Of a DNA stretch of 64,000 nucleotides, positions 40,675 through 49,174 are shown piece by piece. Each line of letters starts with the position of its first letter. The stretch's first letter is position 1. The stretch lies in the NCBI RefSeq assembly GCF_003058165.1, contig NZ_QBUC01000012.1:1-64000 (forward strand), read 5' to 3'. Origin of the DNA: Paenisporosarcina sp. OV554 (GTDB lineage Bacteria > Bacillota > Bacilli > Bacillales_A > Planococcaceae). The position numbers and the translations under genes were made by a program. A model generated the notes under the pieces. That model saw nothing but the letters and a program-made list of their open reading frames with translations. It was not told where the DNA came from and searched no databases.

Positions 40675-41687
40675 CGTTTTGCCACTTCTTTTACTTTAAT
40701 ATTTAAAAAATCAAGCGCGTTTTTGCCTAAAATAGCTATTCTTTGTTCTTTAGTTAGTTCAAGTGTGTCATCAATTACTTTGCCGGGAGGAATCTCTCGT
40801 AATAAAAACGGGTAATCAGATCCCATAACAATTTTTTCATATCCGAAACTATCTATTAAATATTTCAGGGTCAACGGATCATAATTCAATGAATCAAAAT
40901 AAAAGTTCTTCGCGTAATAACTCGGTGGTTTACTCGTTACTCTTAAATGCGGCCAGACTTTCCACCCTTGATCCAAACGCGGTAAAATGTAAGGAAAAGA
41001 ACCCCCTCCATGAGCGAAACAAACCTTTAATCGAGGAAACTTCTCCATTACCCCACCACTAACCAAGCTCGCAGCAGCTAAGGCTGTTTCACTTGGCATA
41101 CCAACGGTGTACATAAAATTATGTCGAGGCATTCGATCTGTGCCTAATGTTTCCCAAGGATGAACGAACAGTGGAACTTCCCACTTCTCCGCCATTTCAA
41201 AAAATGCTAAAAATGAAGGGTCATCTAAATTCTTACCATTAATATTCGTGCCAATTTCAATACCTTTTAATCCTAACTCATGCATACATCGGTCCATTTC
41301 TCGGATCGATACTTTTACATCTTGCAAAGGTACAGTCCCCAAACCAATAAAACGATCAGGATATTGTTTAACTGTATTACTGATAAAGTCATTTTGGATT
41401 TTCGACATTTCTTCTGCAGCTTCAGCTTCAGCCCAATAAGAAAACGTCACTGGAATAGGCGATAACACTTGAATATCAACACCCTCTTCGTCCATATCAC
41501 GGATTCTTTTTTCCGGACTCCAGACTTGATCTGTCACTTCACGAAATACTTTTCCAGCGACCATGATATTAGCACCACAAGAACACGTTTTTTCTAATGT
41601 TGGCCAACGACTTCCACCATACTTTTTTGCGAATTCAGGTATTTCTTCTGGAATAATATGTGTATGAAAGTCTACTCTTATTTCCAT
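40671..41687 (-). CDS. nbaD: 2-amino-3-carboxymuconate 6-semialdehyde decarboxylase (ACMSD)
   Basis: This 338-residue zinc amidohydrolase-fold decarboxylase has N-terminal metal ligands H8 and H10 (DFHTHIIP), the further ligands and catalytic residues in LFVHPWE, FAHGGGSFPYILPR and MGSDYPF, and RPTL/RMPRHNF-type substrate-binding segments. Length and motifs match bacterial and human ACMSD. It removes CO2 from the unstable product of 3-hydroxyanthranilate cleavage, diverting it from quinolinate. It overlaps the dioxygenase gene by 10 bp and the deaminase gene by 4 bp. Confidence 0.93.
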   Translation of the reverse strand: MEIRVDFHTHIIPEEIPEFAKKYGGSRWPTLEKTCSCGANIMVAGKVFREVTDQVWSPEKRIRDMDEEGVDIQVLSPIPVTFSYWAEAEAAEEMSKIQNDFISNTVKQYPDRFIGLGTVPLQDVKVSIREMDRCMHELGLKGIEIGTNINGKNLDDPSFLAFFEMAEKWEVPLFVHPWETLGTDRMPRHNFMYTVGMPSETALAAASLVSGGVMEKFPRLKVCFAHGGGSFPYILPRLDQGWKVWPHLRVTSKPPSYYAKNFYFDSLNYDPLTLKYLIDSFGYEKIVMGSDYPFLLREIPPGKVIDDTLELTKEQRIAILGKNALDFLNIKVKEVAKR

Positions 41688-42223
41688 AATCCGACTTCTT
41701 CAGACATGACGTGGCCGCATTTCTCACATTTGCGTAGTTCTTCACTACTATTGAATTCTTCAATTGCGCCTTTTACTTGTTTTTCAATATCTGTTAATTG
41801 AACACGATTTACATGCATTTTGTGATTACACTTATCACAGAACCAAACAAAATCTTCTAATTCACCTTGAGCCCGTTTTCGTTCAATTACTAAACCAAAG
41901 GTATCAGCAATACGGTGAGGAGAATGAGGAACCATTGCTGGTAACATAAATACCTCTCCTTCTTTAACTGTAATAACTTCACGTTCGCCTTCTTTGTTAA
42001 TAATTTCAACGAAGCAATCTCCTTTTATCTGATAAAAGAATTCATCTGAAGGATCTACATGGAAATCACGACGTTTATTTGGACCACCCAAAATCATACA
42101 AATAAATTCAGAATCTTCCCAAAGGACTTTATTATTAACAGGTGGTTTAAGTTTGTCTTTGTTCTCTTCAATCCAACCCAGTAAGTTAAATGCTTGTAAT
42201 TTAGCCATAGTTGATTTTGTCAT
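41678..42223 (-). CDS. nbaC: 3-hydroxyanthranilate 3,4-dioxygenase
   Basis: This 181-residue cupin extradiol dioxygenase has iron ligands in DFHVDPSDEFFYQIKGD (His, Glu) and PHSPHRIADT (His). The conserved Arg in GGPNKRRDFH binds the substrate carboxylate. Two C-terminal CxxC pairs (FCDKCN and CEKCGH) form the rubredoxin-like second metal site of bacterial enzymes. It opens 3-hydroxyanthranilate to 2-amino-3-carboxymuconic semialdehyde. The ATG at 42223 has GGAGG at 8 nt; an in-frame TTG lies one codon earlier. A cre-like site at 42270-42284 lies just upstream, within the cluster. Confidence 0.95.
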   Translation of the reverse strand: MTKSTMAKLQAFNLLGWIEENKDKLKPPVNNKVLWEDSEFICMILGGPNKRRDFHVDPSDEFFYQIKGDCFVEIINKEGEREVITVKEGEVFMLPAMVPHSPHRIADTFGLVIERKRAQGELEDFVWFCDKCNHKMHVNRVQLTDIEKQVKGAIEEFNSSEELRKCEKCGHVMSEEVGLWK

Positions 42224-42269
42224 CAATGTTACCTCCGTTTTATAGTTTTTTCTTTTAATTTACAAATTA

Positions 42270-42284
42270 TCGAAAACGCTTTCA
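42270..42284. promoter_or_regulatory. Intra-operon cre-like site
   Basis: TCGAAAACGCTTTCA matches the CcpA cre consensus WTGNAARCGNWWWCA except for C instead of T at position 2. It lies between the monooxygenase and dioxygenase genes, where a CcpA roadblock could act. Confidence 0.5.
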
Positions 42285-42296
42285 TTTACAAAGAAG

Positions 42297-43781
42297 TTAA
42301 TTAGTCACGGCTGTTCTTGACATTTCTAGTGAATCCTCAAGGGCTTTTTGCACCATTGGATATGTTGGATTATTTCGTTTGTGCATACCGTAAAACATTG
42401 CCATTTTACGAATAGGATCTCCTGAGTAGTATCTCTCATATTGAACAAGTCTTTGACCAAATGCTTCTCCGCAAAGATCCCAAGCCAACTTAAATAGACG
42501 TACTCGCTCGTCAGCGGCTACTCCTGAACGACCAACATAATGTTTATTCATATCATCTGTTAACTCTGGATTTGCAAAGTCAGCACCAGTTGGTGACATC
42601 AAAAGCCCACCTGCTCCTATGATTTGTAGGATTTCTACTGCTCTTGGATACAATTTTGGTAATAGTCCACGGACAGTTTCAAGTGGAATAATTGCTGGAA
42701 TTGCTTCACCATATGGAGTCATGACATATTCATACTCAGAAACACGTACTAAAGCCCTAATCGTCTCAACTCCTTGTAAAAGCTCAGCTAATTGATTTTG
42801 AACATTTAGGAATCCATCAACACCAATAGAATCTGCAACTGAACATGCTACCTCTGTAGCAAATGAAAGTTTTACAAGACCCCTAACTCCTGATTGATGG
42901 GATGGCTGTAAATTGATACCTGTTTTAGGATAAAGTAAATTACCTGCTTCTACATTTTGATTAATGAAAACACGGTCCCATGGAACTAAAACATCATTAA
43001 ACACTAACATTGCATCCATTTCCTCAAATCTAGATGCTAATGGATGATCCCATGTTGACCTTGTGCCATTCTGTGTTTCTTCGCGACATAAAATCCGTAA
43101 CCCAGGGGTGTCGATAGGAAGAGCAAATGAAATTGCATACTTCTCGTCTCCAGGTTTAAAACTTGGATAAGAATAAATAATTACCTCATCTGTAAGTGGT
43201 GCAAGCGTTGCAAGCATTTTAGAGCCTCGAACAATTAAGCCTTCTTCTGTCTCTTTTACAACACCTAAGTGCGTGTAGGTATCTTCTTGCTCATTCGAAG
43301 CTTTACTCCTATCATTCTGTGGATTAATAATTGCATGTGTTAGAAATAAATCGTTATCTCTAATATATTTATAGTAATTTACAATATTATCTCCCCACTG
43401 TTCTCCATACTGTCTAAAGAACCAGTCATTTGAAGCCATTGCAGTTATTACAGTGCCTAAGAAATCGGGTGTTCTCCCCATTAAACCAAATGTCGCCTGC
43501 GCCCAAACTTCAAACAGTTCTCGGCGTGCTTTCAAATCCTCTCCATTACGTGGGATTAGAAAGGCGTTATTGACACGTTCACCAGTTTCTTGACAGATAT
43601 GAGTAATTTTATCCTGATATTTCGCATCGTGTTGCATATCGAATAGTCTTGCGAGTTCCTTAATTGGTTGCTTAAATACTGGCTCATTAGTTAAATCCTT
43701 AATTTTTCTCCCACCTAACCAAACTTCTGGTTGGCGAGATTTTAACGCGTTAATATAATCTACTCCTGATCTAATCCCCAT
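42297..43781 (-). CDS. HpaB-type flavin monooxygenase, probable anthranilate 3-hydroxylase
   Basis: This 494-residue oxygenase of the two-component FADH2-dependent HpaB family (acyl-CoA-dehydrogenase fold) shows the family's N-terminus [21 protein letters not shown], the central [13 protein letters not shown] and [19 protein letters not shown], and the C-terminal [19 protein letters not shown]. It needs reduced flavin from the reductase encoded just upstream. HpaB relatives hydroxylate phenols such as 4-hydroxyphenylacetate. Here every downstream enzyme belongs to 3-hydroxyanthranilate catabolism, so anthranilate 3-monooxygenase (EC 1.14.14.8), described in Geobacillus thermodenitrificans, is the best reading. 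The substrate is inferred from context. Confidence 0.85.
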   Translation of the reverse strand: MGIRSGVDYINALKSRQPEVWLGGRKIKDLTNEPVFKQPIKELARLFDMQHDAKYQDKITHICQETGERVNNAFLIPRNGEDLKARRELFEVWAQATFGLMGRTPDFLGTVITAMASNDWFFRQYGEQWGDNIVNYYKYIRDNDLFLTHAIINPQNDRSKASNEQEDTYTHLGVVKETEEGLIVRGSKMLATLAPLTDEVIIYSYPSFKPGDEKYAISFALPIDTPGLRILCREETQNGTRSTWDHPLASRFEEMDAMLVFNDVLVPWDRVFINQNVEAGNLLYPKTGINLQPSHQSGVRGLVKLSFATEVACSVADSIGVDGFLNVQNQLAELLQGVETIRALVRVSEYEYVMTPYGEAIPAIIPLETVRGLLPKLYPRAVEILQIIGAGGLLMSPTGADFANPELTDDMNKHYVGRSGVAADERVRLFKLAWDLCGEAFGQRLVQYERYYSGDPIRKMAMFYGMHKRNNPTYPMVQKALEDSLEMSRTAVTN

Positions 43782-43804
43782 TTTTCATTCCTCCAATATT
43801 AACT

Positions 43805-44281
43805 TTATAAAGCCGGCTGCTGCATTTCTTTTTTTATAAATTTTCCTCTAAAGAATAATAGTCCTTCTTCATCGCTATATGAGAAATCCTCAACTTTCCC
43901 TACGTACAAAATATGATCGCCACCTTCATATTCTGCCCATGGAATACATTCAAACGTTGCAAGTGCATTTTTCAGATGTGGAAGACCATTGGATTCTTCC
44001 CATTCGACAACTAGATTTTCATCTGGTCGACCAGCAAATTGCCAAGCATATGATTCCTGAGATTCAGATAACACATTAATTACAAATGAACGATTTTTTA
44101 ATCCTGAACAAGCTTTTGCATTTTTCGCAATTGAAACAAGTACGAGTGCTGGATCTAAAGAAACAGAAGTAAACGAGTTCACAGTTATACCATGTCTTTC
44201 CCCCTGGTCATCTTTCCAGGTAATTACCGTTACCCCCGTTGCAAATTGTCCAAAGCAATTTCTTAACTCTCTTAAATCCAT
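43805..44281 (-). CDS. Flavin reductase (HpaC-like)
   Basis: This 158-residue flavin:NAD(P)H reductase has FGQFATGVTVITWKD at the N-terminus, GITVNSFTSVSLDPALVLVSI (flavin-binding) and a late GGDHILYVGKVEDF, the HpaC/DIM6-type fold. It supplies reduced flavin to the monooxygenase encoded 23 bp downstream. It is the first structural gene of the operon; GGAG precedes the ATG, and a promoter lies at 44319-44347. Confidence 0.92.
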   Translation of the reverse strand: MDLRELRNCFGQFATGVTVITWKDDQGERHGITVNSFTSVSLDPALVLVSIAKNAKACSGLKNRSFVINVLSESQESYAWQFAGRPDENLVVEWEESNGLPHLKNALATFECIPWAEYEGGDHILYVGKVEDFSYSDEEGLLFFRGKFIKKEMQQPAL

Positions 44282-44318
44282 ATTTCTCCTACCTCTCTTT
44301 ATCTATCAAAGTACAATA

Positions 44319-44347
44319 AATATATCGAATATTTTTTTTTCACTCAA
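44319..44347 (-). promoter_or_regulatory. Promoter of the anthranilate catabolic operon
   Basis: Minus-strand TTGAGT (44342-44347) and TATATT (44319-44324) have a 17-bp spacer that includes a nine-A tract. The leader before the reductase gene is about 30 nt. Confidence 0.65.
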
Positions 44348-44355
44348 CGCAACTA

Positions 44356-44370
44356 TTTCATAATATGGAA
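44356..44370. promoter_or_regulatory. IclR-type operator candidate 1
   Basis: TTTCATAATATGGAA is a 15-bp near-palindrome centred at about -51 of the catabolic promoter, an activator position. It shares 13 of 15 bases with 45471-45485 on the other side of the iclR gene. Confidence 0.5.
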
Positions 44371-44502
44371 TAGCGTGAATAATTTATTTATTTATTTTTC
44401 GCAGGTGCGAATTATTAATAAACAATAATTAATATGCAAAAACACCCCAATCTATGATATGAAGTTTAAAAACCTTCAATAAGATGGGATGTAAGTTATT
44501 AA

Positions 44503-45249
44503 CTAAACCTCAATATATCCTAATTCTTGTGAAATCGATTGAGCAGTATTTATTACACTTTGGATTATCATGGAGCGATTACTTCCTTGCATATATGAAA
44601 CAGGTCCAACTAAATTAACTGCAGCTATAGTTTTTCCTGAATACGATAAAATAGGTGCAGCAATACCGTACGTACCTGTCGAATTCTCATTATTACTAAC
44701 TGAATAACCAACTTTACGCACCATTTCTAAATCTTTCTTCAATTTATTAATATCAGTAATTGTATTTGGGGCTTGCATCGACAACCCTCGGCTAATAGTT
44801 TCTTGCAGATAAGCTGAATTATACGATAGCAACACTTTTCCTGTACTCGTCGCATAAGCAGGTTTCCTTGAACCAATATACGTGTGTATAGGTGATGCCT
44901 CTTGTGACGATACCTTCAATACAAAAACAACTTCGCCTTTGTCAAACATCCCAATATGAGCTGTACCTACAAATCTATGAATTAATTCTTTTACTAAAGG
45001 TATGGCCTTATCATAAATATCCTGTTGAAACATTACGTTATTATTCCACTCTAATAATTTCCATCCTAATCGATACCTTCTATTATGATCTCTAATTAAG
45101 ACTCCCTCATTACAAAGTGTGGTAACTAAGTGGTGAGTTGTACCAGCATTCATACCAAGCTTTTTAGCAATCTCTGTATTACCTAACACAGGCTCTTCAC
45201 TTGAGAAACAACTTATAATATGACAAGCTTTTTTAACAGATTCTATCAC
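44503..45249 (-). CDS. IclR-family regulator of the catabolic cluster
   Basis: This 248-residue regulator has an N-terminal winged helix (LGNTEIAKKLGMNAGTTHHLVTTLCNEGVLIRD, about 22-54) and a C-terminal effector domain with AYATSTGKVLLSY, GYSVSNNENSTGTYGIAAPI and GKTIAAVNLVGPVS. IclR proteins of aromatic catabolism (PcaR, PobR type) bind a pathway compound and activate or repress. It lies immediately upstream of the operon on the same strand, 222 bp before the reductase, with candidate operators on both sides and a perfect cre site upstream. Effector is unknown; 3-hydroxyanthranilate or anthranilate is likely. Confidence 0.9.
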   Translation of the reverse strand: MIESVKKACHIISCFSSEEPVLGNTEIAKKLGMNAGTTHHLVTTLCNEGVLIRDHNRRYRLGWKLLEWNNNVMFQQDIYDKAIPLVKELIHRFVGTAHIGMFDKGEVVFVLKVSSQEASPIHTYIGSRKPAYATSTGKVLLSYNSAYLQETISRGLSMQAPNTITDINKLKKDLEMVRKVGYSVSNNENSTGTYGIAAPILSYSGKTIAAVNLVGPVSYMQGSNRSMIIQSVINTAQSISQELGYIEV

Positions 45250-45314
45250 GATGAAATCCCCTCTTCCGCAGAATATCCAATCACAAACTGTCTATCAAAT
45301 TTCAACCTCACCTA

Positions 45315-45329
45315 TTGTAAGCGCTTTCA
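45315..45329. promoter_or_regulatory. Perfect CcpA cre site upstream of iclR
   Basis: TTGTAAGCGCTTTCA fits the consensus WTGNAARCGNWWWCA at every position. It lies 66 bp upstream of the iclR start, so carbon catabolite control of the regulator is likely. Confidence 0.75.
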
Positions 45330-45470
45330 ATTGTTAGTAAACTGCAAAACTTTTTTCTGTTAAATTGATTTGATGTTTCCCCCTAAAATGTAAAGAGATT
45401 GAAAAATCAGTAAATTGAAAGGGAGATAGTTCCAGAATACTTTACTATATTGTAGTATTCAAGCTTACAA

Positions 45471-45485
45471 TTTCATAATGTGAAA
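45471..45485. promoter_or_regulatory. IclR-type operator candidate 2
   Basis: TTTCATAATGTGAAA sits in a perfect 6-bp inverted repeat (ATTTCA-N5-TGAAAT). It resembles candidate 1 and lies about 220 bp upstream of the iclR gene. An additional inverted repeat, GAATACT / AGTATTC, lies at 45435-45460. Confidence 0.45.
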
Positions 45486-45497
45486 TTATCTTAATAA

Positions 45498-45767
45498 TGC
45501 TGTTGATATTGAAAAACAAACAAAAGAGTACATTTGCGCCTAGCATGTAAAGGAACGAAACGAAGGTTAAAAACGCCACGTCCTACTCCTGCGGTTACTC
45601 GTCGCAAAATGCAATGCGAGAAATTTTGTGGCAACACCTTCATGACCCACTTCGTGTGGGCCTAAGAATGAGACCAGCAAGTATGTGGTTTTTCATACTT
45701 GGTGGCTCATTCGGAACGTGCGGCTAGCTCAAATGTACGATAATCAACAACATAATTTAACAGAGCC
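45498..45767 (+). repeat. Repeat A, long form
   Basis: Terminal arms match the other copies (ATGCTGTTGATATTGAA on the left; TTTAACAGAGCC on the right; TACATTTGCGCC / CAAATGTA inner). About 115 bp (45547-45663) are inserted before the AATGAGACC core, containing a small CCCAC / GTGGG hairpin and no open frame. Confidence 0.75.
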
Positions 45768-45774
45768 ATTAAAA

Positions 45775-45955
45775 GGCTGTGTTAAAAAATGCAGTTATAT
45801 TTCACAACAAACGAAAGAGTGAATTTGCTCCTAGCATGCCGCAAGAGCGTGAAAAATGAGACCCACAAATATGTGGTTTTCACACTTGTTGGCTCATGCG
45901 GAACATGAGGCTAGCGTAAATGTACGATAAACAACAATATCGTTTAACAGAGTCT
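45775..45955 (+). repeat. Repeat A, copy 3
   Basis: A short-form copy lies 7 bp after the long copy, in the same orientation. Its outer arms have more substitutions (TGAATTTGCTCC / CTAGCGTAAATG), suggesting it is older. Confidence 0.75.
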
Positions 45956-45984
45956 TTATTTATAAGAAAATTCCGTTAATGTCG

Positions 45985-46013
45985 TTGAAAGAACGTATTT
46001 AGTAACCTATACT
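45985..46013 (+). promoter_or_regulatory. Promoter of the lactate-monooxygenase-like gene
   Basis: TTGAAA (45985-45990) and TATACT (46008-46013) have a 17-bp spacer and begin 30 bp after repeat A. Confidence 0.65.
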
Positions 46014-46043
46014 AAGTAAAAGCTTTTCGAAAGGAGAAACCTT

Positions 46044-47168
46044 ATGACAAATTCTATATTAAATATCGAATTACCACATTCCGTTCAACTATTAGAACAC
46101 ATGGCTTCTGAATCGATAGAAAAAGGTCCTTTTACATATGTAAACAGTGGTTCTGGTGCCGAGAGTACGTTACGTGCAAATGTTAATGCTTTTGATGACT
46201 GGCATATTGTTCCGCGAGTTTTGAATGATGTCAGCATTCGGGATACCTCAACGCAAGTTTTAGGTACTACCTTCCCTTCTACTTTTGCGATTGCCCCTGT
46301 AGGAGTACAGAGCATATTCCATCCAGATGGTGAGCTTGCTTCAGCAAGAGCGGCCGCTCATCACGGAGTCCCGTTTATCGCTAGTACGTTATCGTCATAT
46401 TCTTTAGAAGAGATTGCTGCAAATCTTGGGACTACGCCACGCTGGTTTCAATTGTATTGGTCTAAGGATGTAGAACTGGCTTTAAGTATGGTTAAACGTG
46501 CGGAAGAATCAGGTTATTCGGCTATTGTCATTACGGTAGACACGGCTCTTTTAGGAAATCGAGAACGAGATTTAAACAATGGCTATTCACCTCTGAAACT
46601 TGGAAAAGGATCAGCTAATTATCTACATGACCCTGTTTTCCTAAGTCGGTTGGGTAGTAATCCTTCTAGTGATGATCCTGATGTAATTGGAAAAATAGTA
46701 GATGTGATATTTAATCCTTCCTTAACTTGGGATGATCTTCGGACGATAAAAAACCACACCAAACTTCCTGTTTTATTAAAAGGAATTCTTCATGAAGAGG
46801 ATGCGCGTAAAGCGTTACATTATGGAGTAGATGGAGTAATTGTTTCTAATCATGGGGGCAGACAGCTCGATGGCTGTATCTCATCATTCGAAGCCTTACC
46901 TTCAATCGCAGAAGTAATTCAAGGAGTAGTTCCTATCTTACTAGATAGTGGGATTAGAAGAGGCTCTGATGTCATTAAAGCGAAAGCATTAGGGGCAAAT
47001 GCGGTACTACTGGGACGCCCTTTTGTTTACGGATTAGCTGTAGCTGGAGAAAACGGGGTTCGACATGTGTTAAATGATTTCATTAATGATATTGACGTTT
47101 CATTAGCACTTACTGGATTCGCATCCCTGCAACAAGTCAATCGATCAATCATTCGTAAAAAGAAATAA
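46044..47168 (+). CDS. FMN alpha-hydroxy-acid oxidase, lactate 2-monooxygenase-like
   Basis: This 374-residue FMN-dependent TIM-barrel enzyme has FMN-binding FAIAPVG, PRWFQLYW and VITVDT. The catalytic His is in VSNHGGRQLDG, and LDSGIRRGSDVIKAKALGA / LLGRPFVYGLA complete the C-terminal flavin site. The acidic insertion between barrel strands (RLGSNPSSDDPDVIGKIVDVIFNPSLTWDDL) is of the kind found in lactate 2-monooxygenase. It would oxidise an L-2-hydroxy acid. It is a single gene with its own promoter, isolated from the catabolic cluster by two repeats, so a link to anthranilate use is not supported. Confidence 0.85.
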   Translation: MTNSILNIELPHSVQLLEHMASESIEKGPFTYVNSGSGAESTLRANVNAFDDWHIVPRVLNDVSIRDTSTQVLGTTFPSTFAIAPVGVQSIFHPDGELASARAAAHHGVPFIASTLSSYSLEEIAANLGTTPRWFQLYWSKDVELALSMVKRAEESGYSAIVITVDTALLGNRERDLNNGYSPLKLGKGSANYLHDPVFLSRLGSNPSSDDPDVIGKIVDVIFNPSLTWDDLRTIKNHTKLPVLLKGILHEEDARKALHYGVDGVIVSNHGGRQLDGCISSFEALPSIAEVIQGVVPILLDSGIRRGSDVIKAKALGANAVLLGRPFVYGLAVAGENGVRHVLNDFINDIDVSLALTGFASLQQVNRSIIRKKK

Positions 47169-47307
47169 ACACTGCCCAAAGTACTCCCCCTTTCTCTTAT
47201 ATTTTCAAATAAAATGTTACCTGAATTTTCAGAATAAAATAGTGTAATCATCTGTCTATTCATATAATAAGGGAATATAATAGAAGTAAAATAAAGGGGG
47301 TGTCGTT

Positions 47308-48477
47308 GTGGATCTTGAACGTAAATTGGAGCGTTGGGAAAAAGAAGGATTTATCGACCAAGTAGCGGTTAAAAAGATTCTAACTTTTGAAAACCAACAA
47401 CCAAAACCTACCAAACTTCCGCTGCTCTTAATTATTGGACTCATTTTCTTTTCACTTGCAGTGTTTAGTTTCATTGCAGCGAATTGGCAGGTAATGCCAG
47501 CTCTATTGAAAATAGGCTTGGTTCAATTACTGATGTGGATGTTTTACGGTTTCGGCTATTTAGCGGAACGTAAAAACTTCGGTCGTGCCATCATTTTTCG
47601 TCTCATAGGACTTGCAATGTTTGGAGCAAGCATTATTGTAACCGTTCAGGCTTTTCATTTTTCGGTATCAAATTCGATTTTACCATGGGCTATATTTATT
47701 GTGACTCTCGCCCACTATTTTTACTGGCGTCAGTTCCCGTATGCTTTAATTGCTTTTATTGCTGGAGCATTCGTGTTAATGATGTCGATCCCTACTATGA
47801 GTTGGTTTGAATGGGGTTGTTTCCTTGCTGTAACACTAGCCTGGTTCTATTTTAGCCATATTGATTCTTCTATGGTATTCAGTTGGTCGCTGCTTTTCGC
47901 ATCAGGTTTAATGCTATGGATACTTGTAGATTACGAGACAATATTATGGCCAATTTGGACTCTGTTTACGCTAGTTTTTCTGCTTCTAAGTGTTCCAGAA
48001 AAAGAACGTTTGTTGGGGTCTTTGTCTCTAGTAGTTGGAGCTTTTCAATTAGTAGTCTACTTGACAGTTAGAGGTGCAATGGATTTATCAATTCCTGAAA
48101 TAAATTTAGTGGAGTCCATCTCATTATTAGTTGTTTCTGTAGGTGTCTTAGTACTCACTTATCTACGCTTCCAATCAATTACGTGGATTTCTGTTTTAGG
48201 GGCAGTTGGTTTATTGTTATTCGATGATACAGCTATTGCGCTCGCCATAGTAGCTGAAATCGTAGCTCTCGCGTATTTAGTCATTGCACATCGGCAAGAT
48301 AGACCACTTACTTTTGGCTTTGTCTATTTTATTGCTGTTCAATTTGTTCTTTACTTCATTTATGCATGGGAAAGACTCGACATGTCTCTCTTCTTCCTAG
48401 TCGGTGCCATTTTGCTCTTTGTCCTCTCAGGAATCGCATGGTATGTAAACCGGAAGAAAGCAGGTGTTGCAACATGA
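47308..48477 (+). CDS. DUF2157 membrane protein
   Basis: This 389-residue protein has a soluble N-terminal DUF2157 domain (DLERKLERWEKEGFIDQVAVKKILTFE, about 1-45) followed by about 11-12 short membrane helices to the C-terminus. The start is a GTG at 47308 with AAGGGGGTG upstream. It overlaps the next gene by 4 bp (ATGA), the usual arrangement of a DUF2157 protein with a GDYXXLXY protein. The pair is widespread but its function is unknown. Confidence 0.85.
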   Translation: MDLERKLERWEKEGFIDQVAVKKILTFENQQPKPTKLPLLLIIGLIFFSLAVFSFIAANWQVMPALLKIGLVQLLMWMFYGFGYLAERKNFGRAIIFRLIGLAMFGASIIVTVQAFHFSVSNSILPWAIFIVTLAHYFYWRQFPYALIAFIAGAFVLMMSIPTMSWFEWGCFLAVTLAWFYFSHIDSSMVFSWSLLFASGLMLWILVDYETILWPIWTLFTLVFLLLSVPEKERLLGSLSLVVGAFQLVVYLTVRGAMDLSIPEINLVESISLLVVSVGVLVLTYLRFQSITWISVLGAVGLLLFDDTAIALAIVAEIVALAYLVIAHRQDRPLTFGFVYFIAVQFVLYFIYAWERLDMSLFFLVGAILLFVLSGIAWYVNRKKAGVAT

Positions 48478-48920
48478 GATCGTTCTTATTCCCTGCTTTA
48501 CAAAGTCTTTTTATTGCACTGATCGTCTTGAGCTTTTACGCAACTTCGTGGTTAGGTGAACAGTTTGTTTTAAGAGCAGAACCGTTCGATCCAGTTGATC
48601 CGTTTTATGGGGAATATGTTTTGCTACAATATCCTGACTTAAAACCTTCAGACTCTTTGCAGAATGGTGAAATCTACTTCACATTAAAACAAGGTGACGA
48701 TGGTTATGCTGTCATTGACCGAATCGATTCACAAGCTTTCTTTGGATCTATTCGAGGAACTTATTACAACGAACTCATTACCGCTCCACAACTTGAGCAG
48801 TATTACGTAGAACAAGGAACTGGACCGGACCTTGAAAAAGCACGTAATTTAGCCGTAACACTCGATGTCTCACCGTGGGGAACGATTCGTCCAGTGTATT
48901 TAGATGTCCGACAAGATTAA
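48474..48920 (+). CDS. GDYXXLXY-domain membrane-anchored protein
   Basis: This 148-residue protein has one N-terminal membrane segment (LFIALIVLSFYATSWLG). An extracytoplasmic domain carries the family motif as YGEYVLLQY (Glu replacing Asp), followed by LKQGDDGYAVI and the conserved SIRGTYYNE and YYVEQGTGPDLEKARN. The start at 48474 overlaps the DUF2157 stop; longer frames upstream lie inside that gene. The two products probably work as a complex at the membrane. A terminator follows. Confidence 0.82.
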   Translation: MRSFLFPALQSLFIALIVLSFYATSWLGEQFVLRAEPFDPVDPFYGEYVLLQYPDLKPSDSLQNGEIYFTLKQGDDGYAVIDRIDSQAFFGSIRGTYYNELITAPQLEQYYVEQGTGPDLEKARNLAVTLDVSPWGTIRPVYLDVRQD

Positions 48921-48925
48921 CTAAT

Positions 48926-48957
48926 AAACAGCAAAAGCGAAGTCGCTTTTGCTGTTT
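48926..48957 (+). terminator. Terminator of the DUF2157 operon
   Basis: A perfect 15-bp stem AAACAGCAAAAGCGA / TCGCTTTTGCTGTTT has a 2-base loop. Confidence 0.9.
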
Positions 48958-49174
48958 TCTAATTATTTGAAAATGGCATCTTTTAATTAACTACATATAA
49001 TGACTATGCACAGAACGAGTTAATTTTCAACTTACCCTTAAATTGACGCAAAGAACTAGAAAGCTTATTATTACGCACAAGGATTTAGTTTTAACAATTG
49101 ATTTGCCTTGAATCGCTTTTAGATATACATATCATCTTTTATATACCAGAAAATCGAGAAAGGATGTTTAATAG

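Noticed and set aside
42297-44281. 4-hydroxyphenylacetate 3-monooxygenase (HpaBC) annotation
   Set aside because: No homoprotocatechuate genes are present; all downstream enzymes belong to 3-hydroxyanthranilate breakdown.
46044-47168. Membership of the lactate-monooxygenase-like gene in the anthranilate cluster
   Set aside because: It is on the other strand, has its own promoter and is separated from the cluster by about 800 bp with two repeats.
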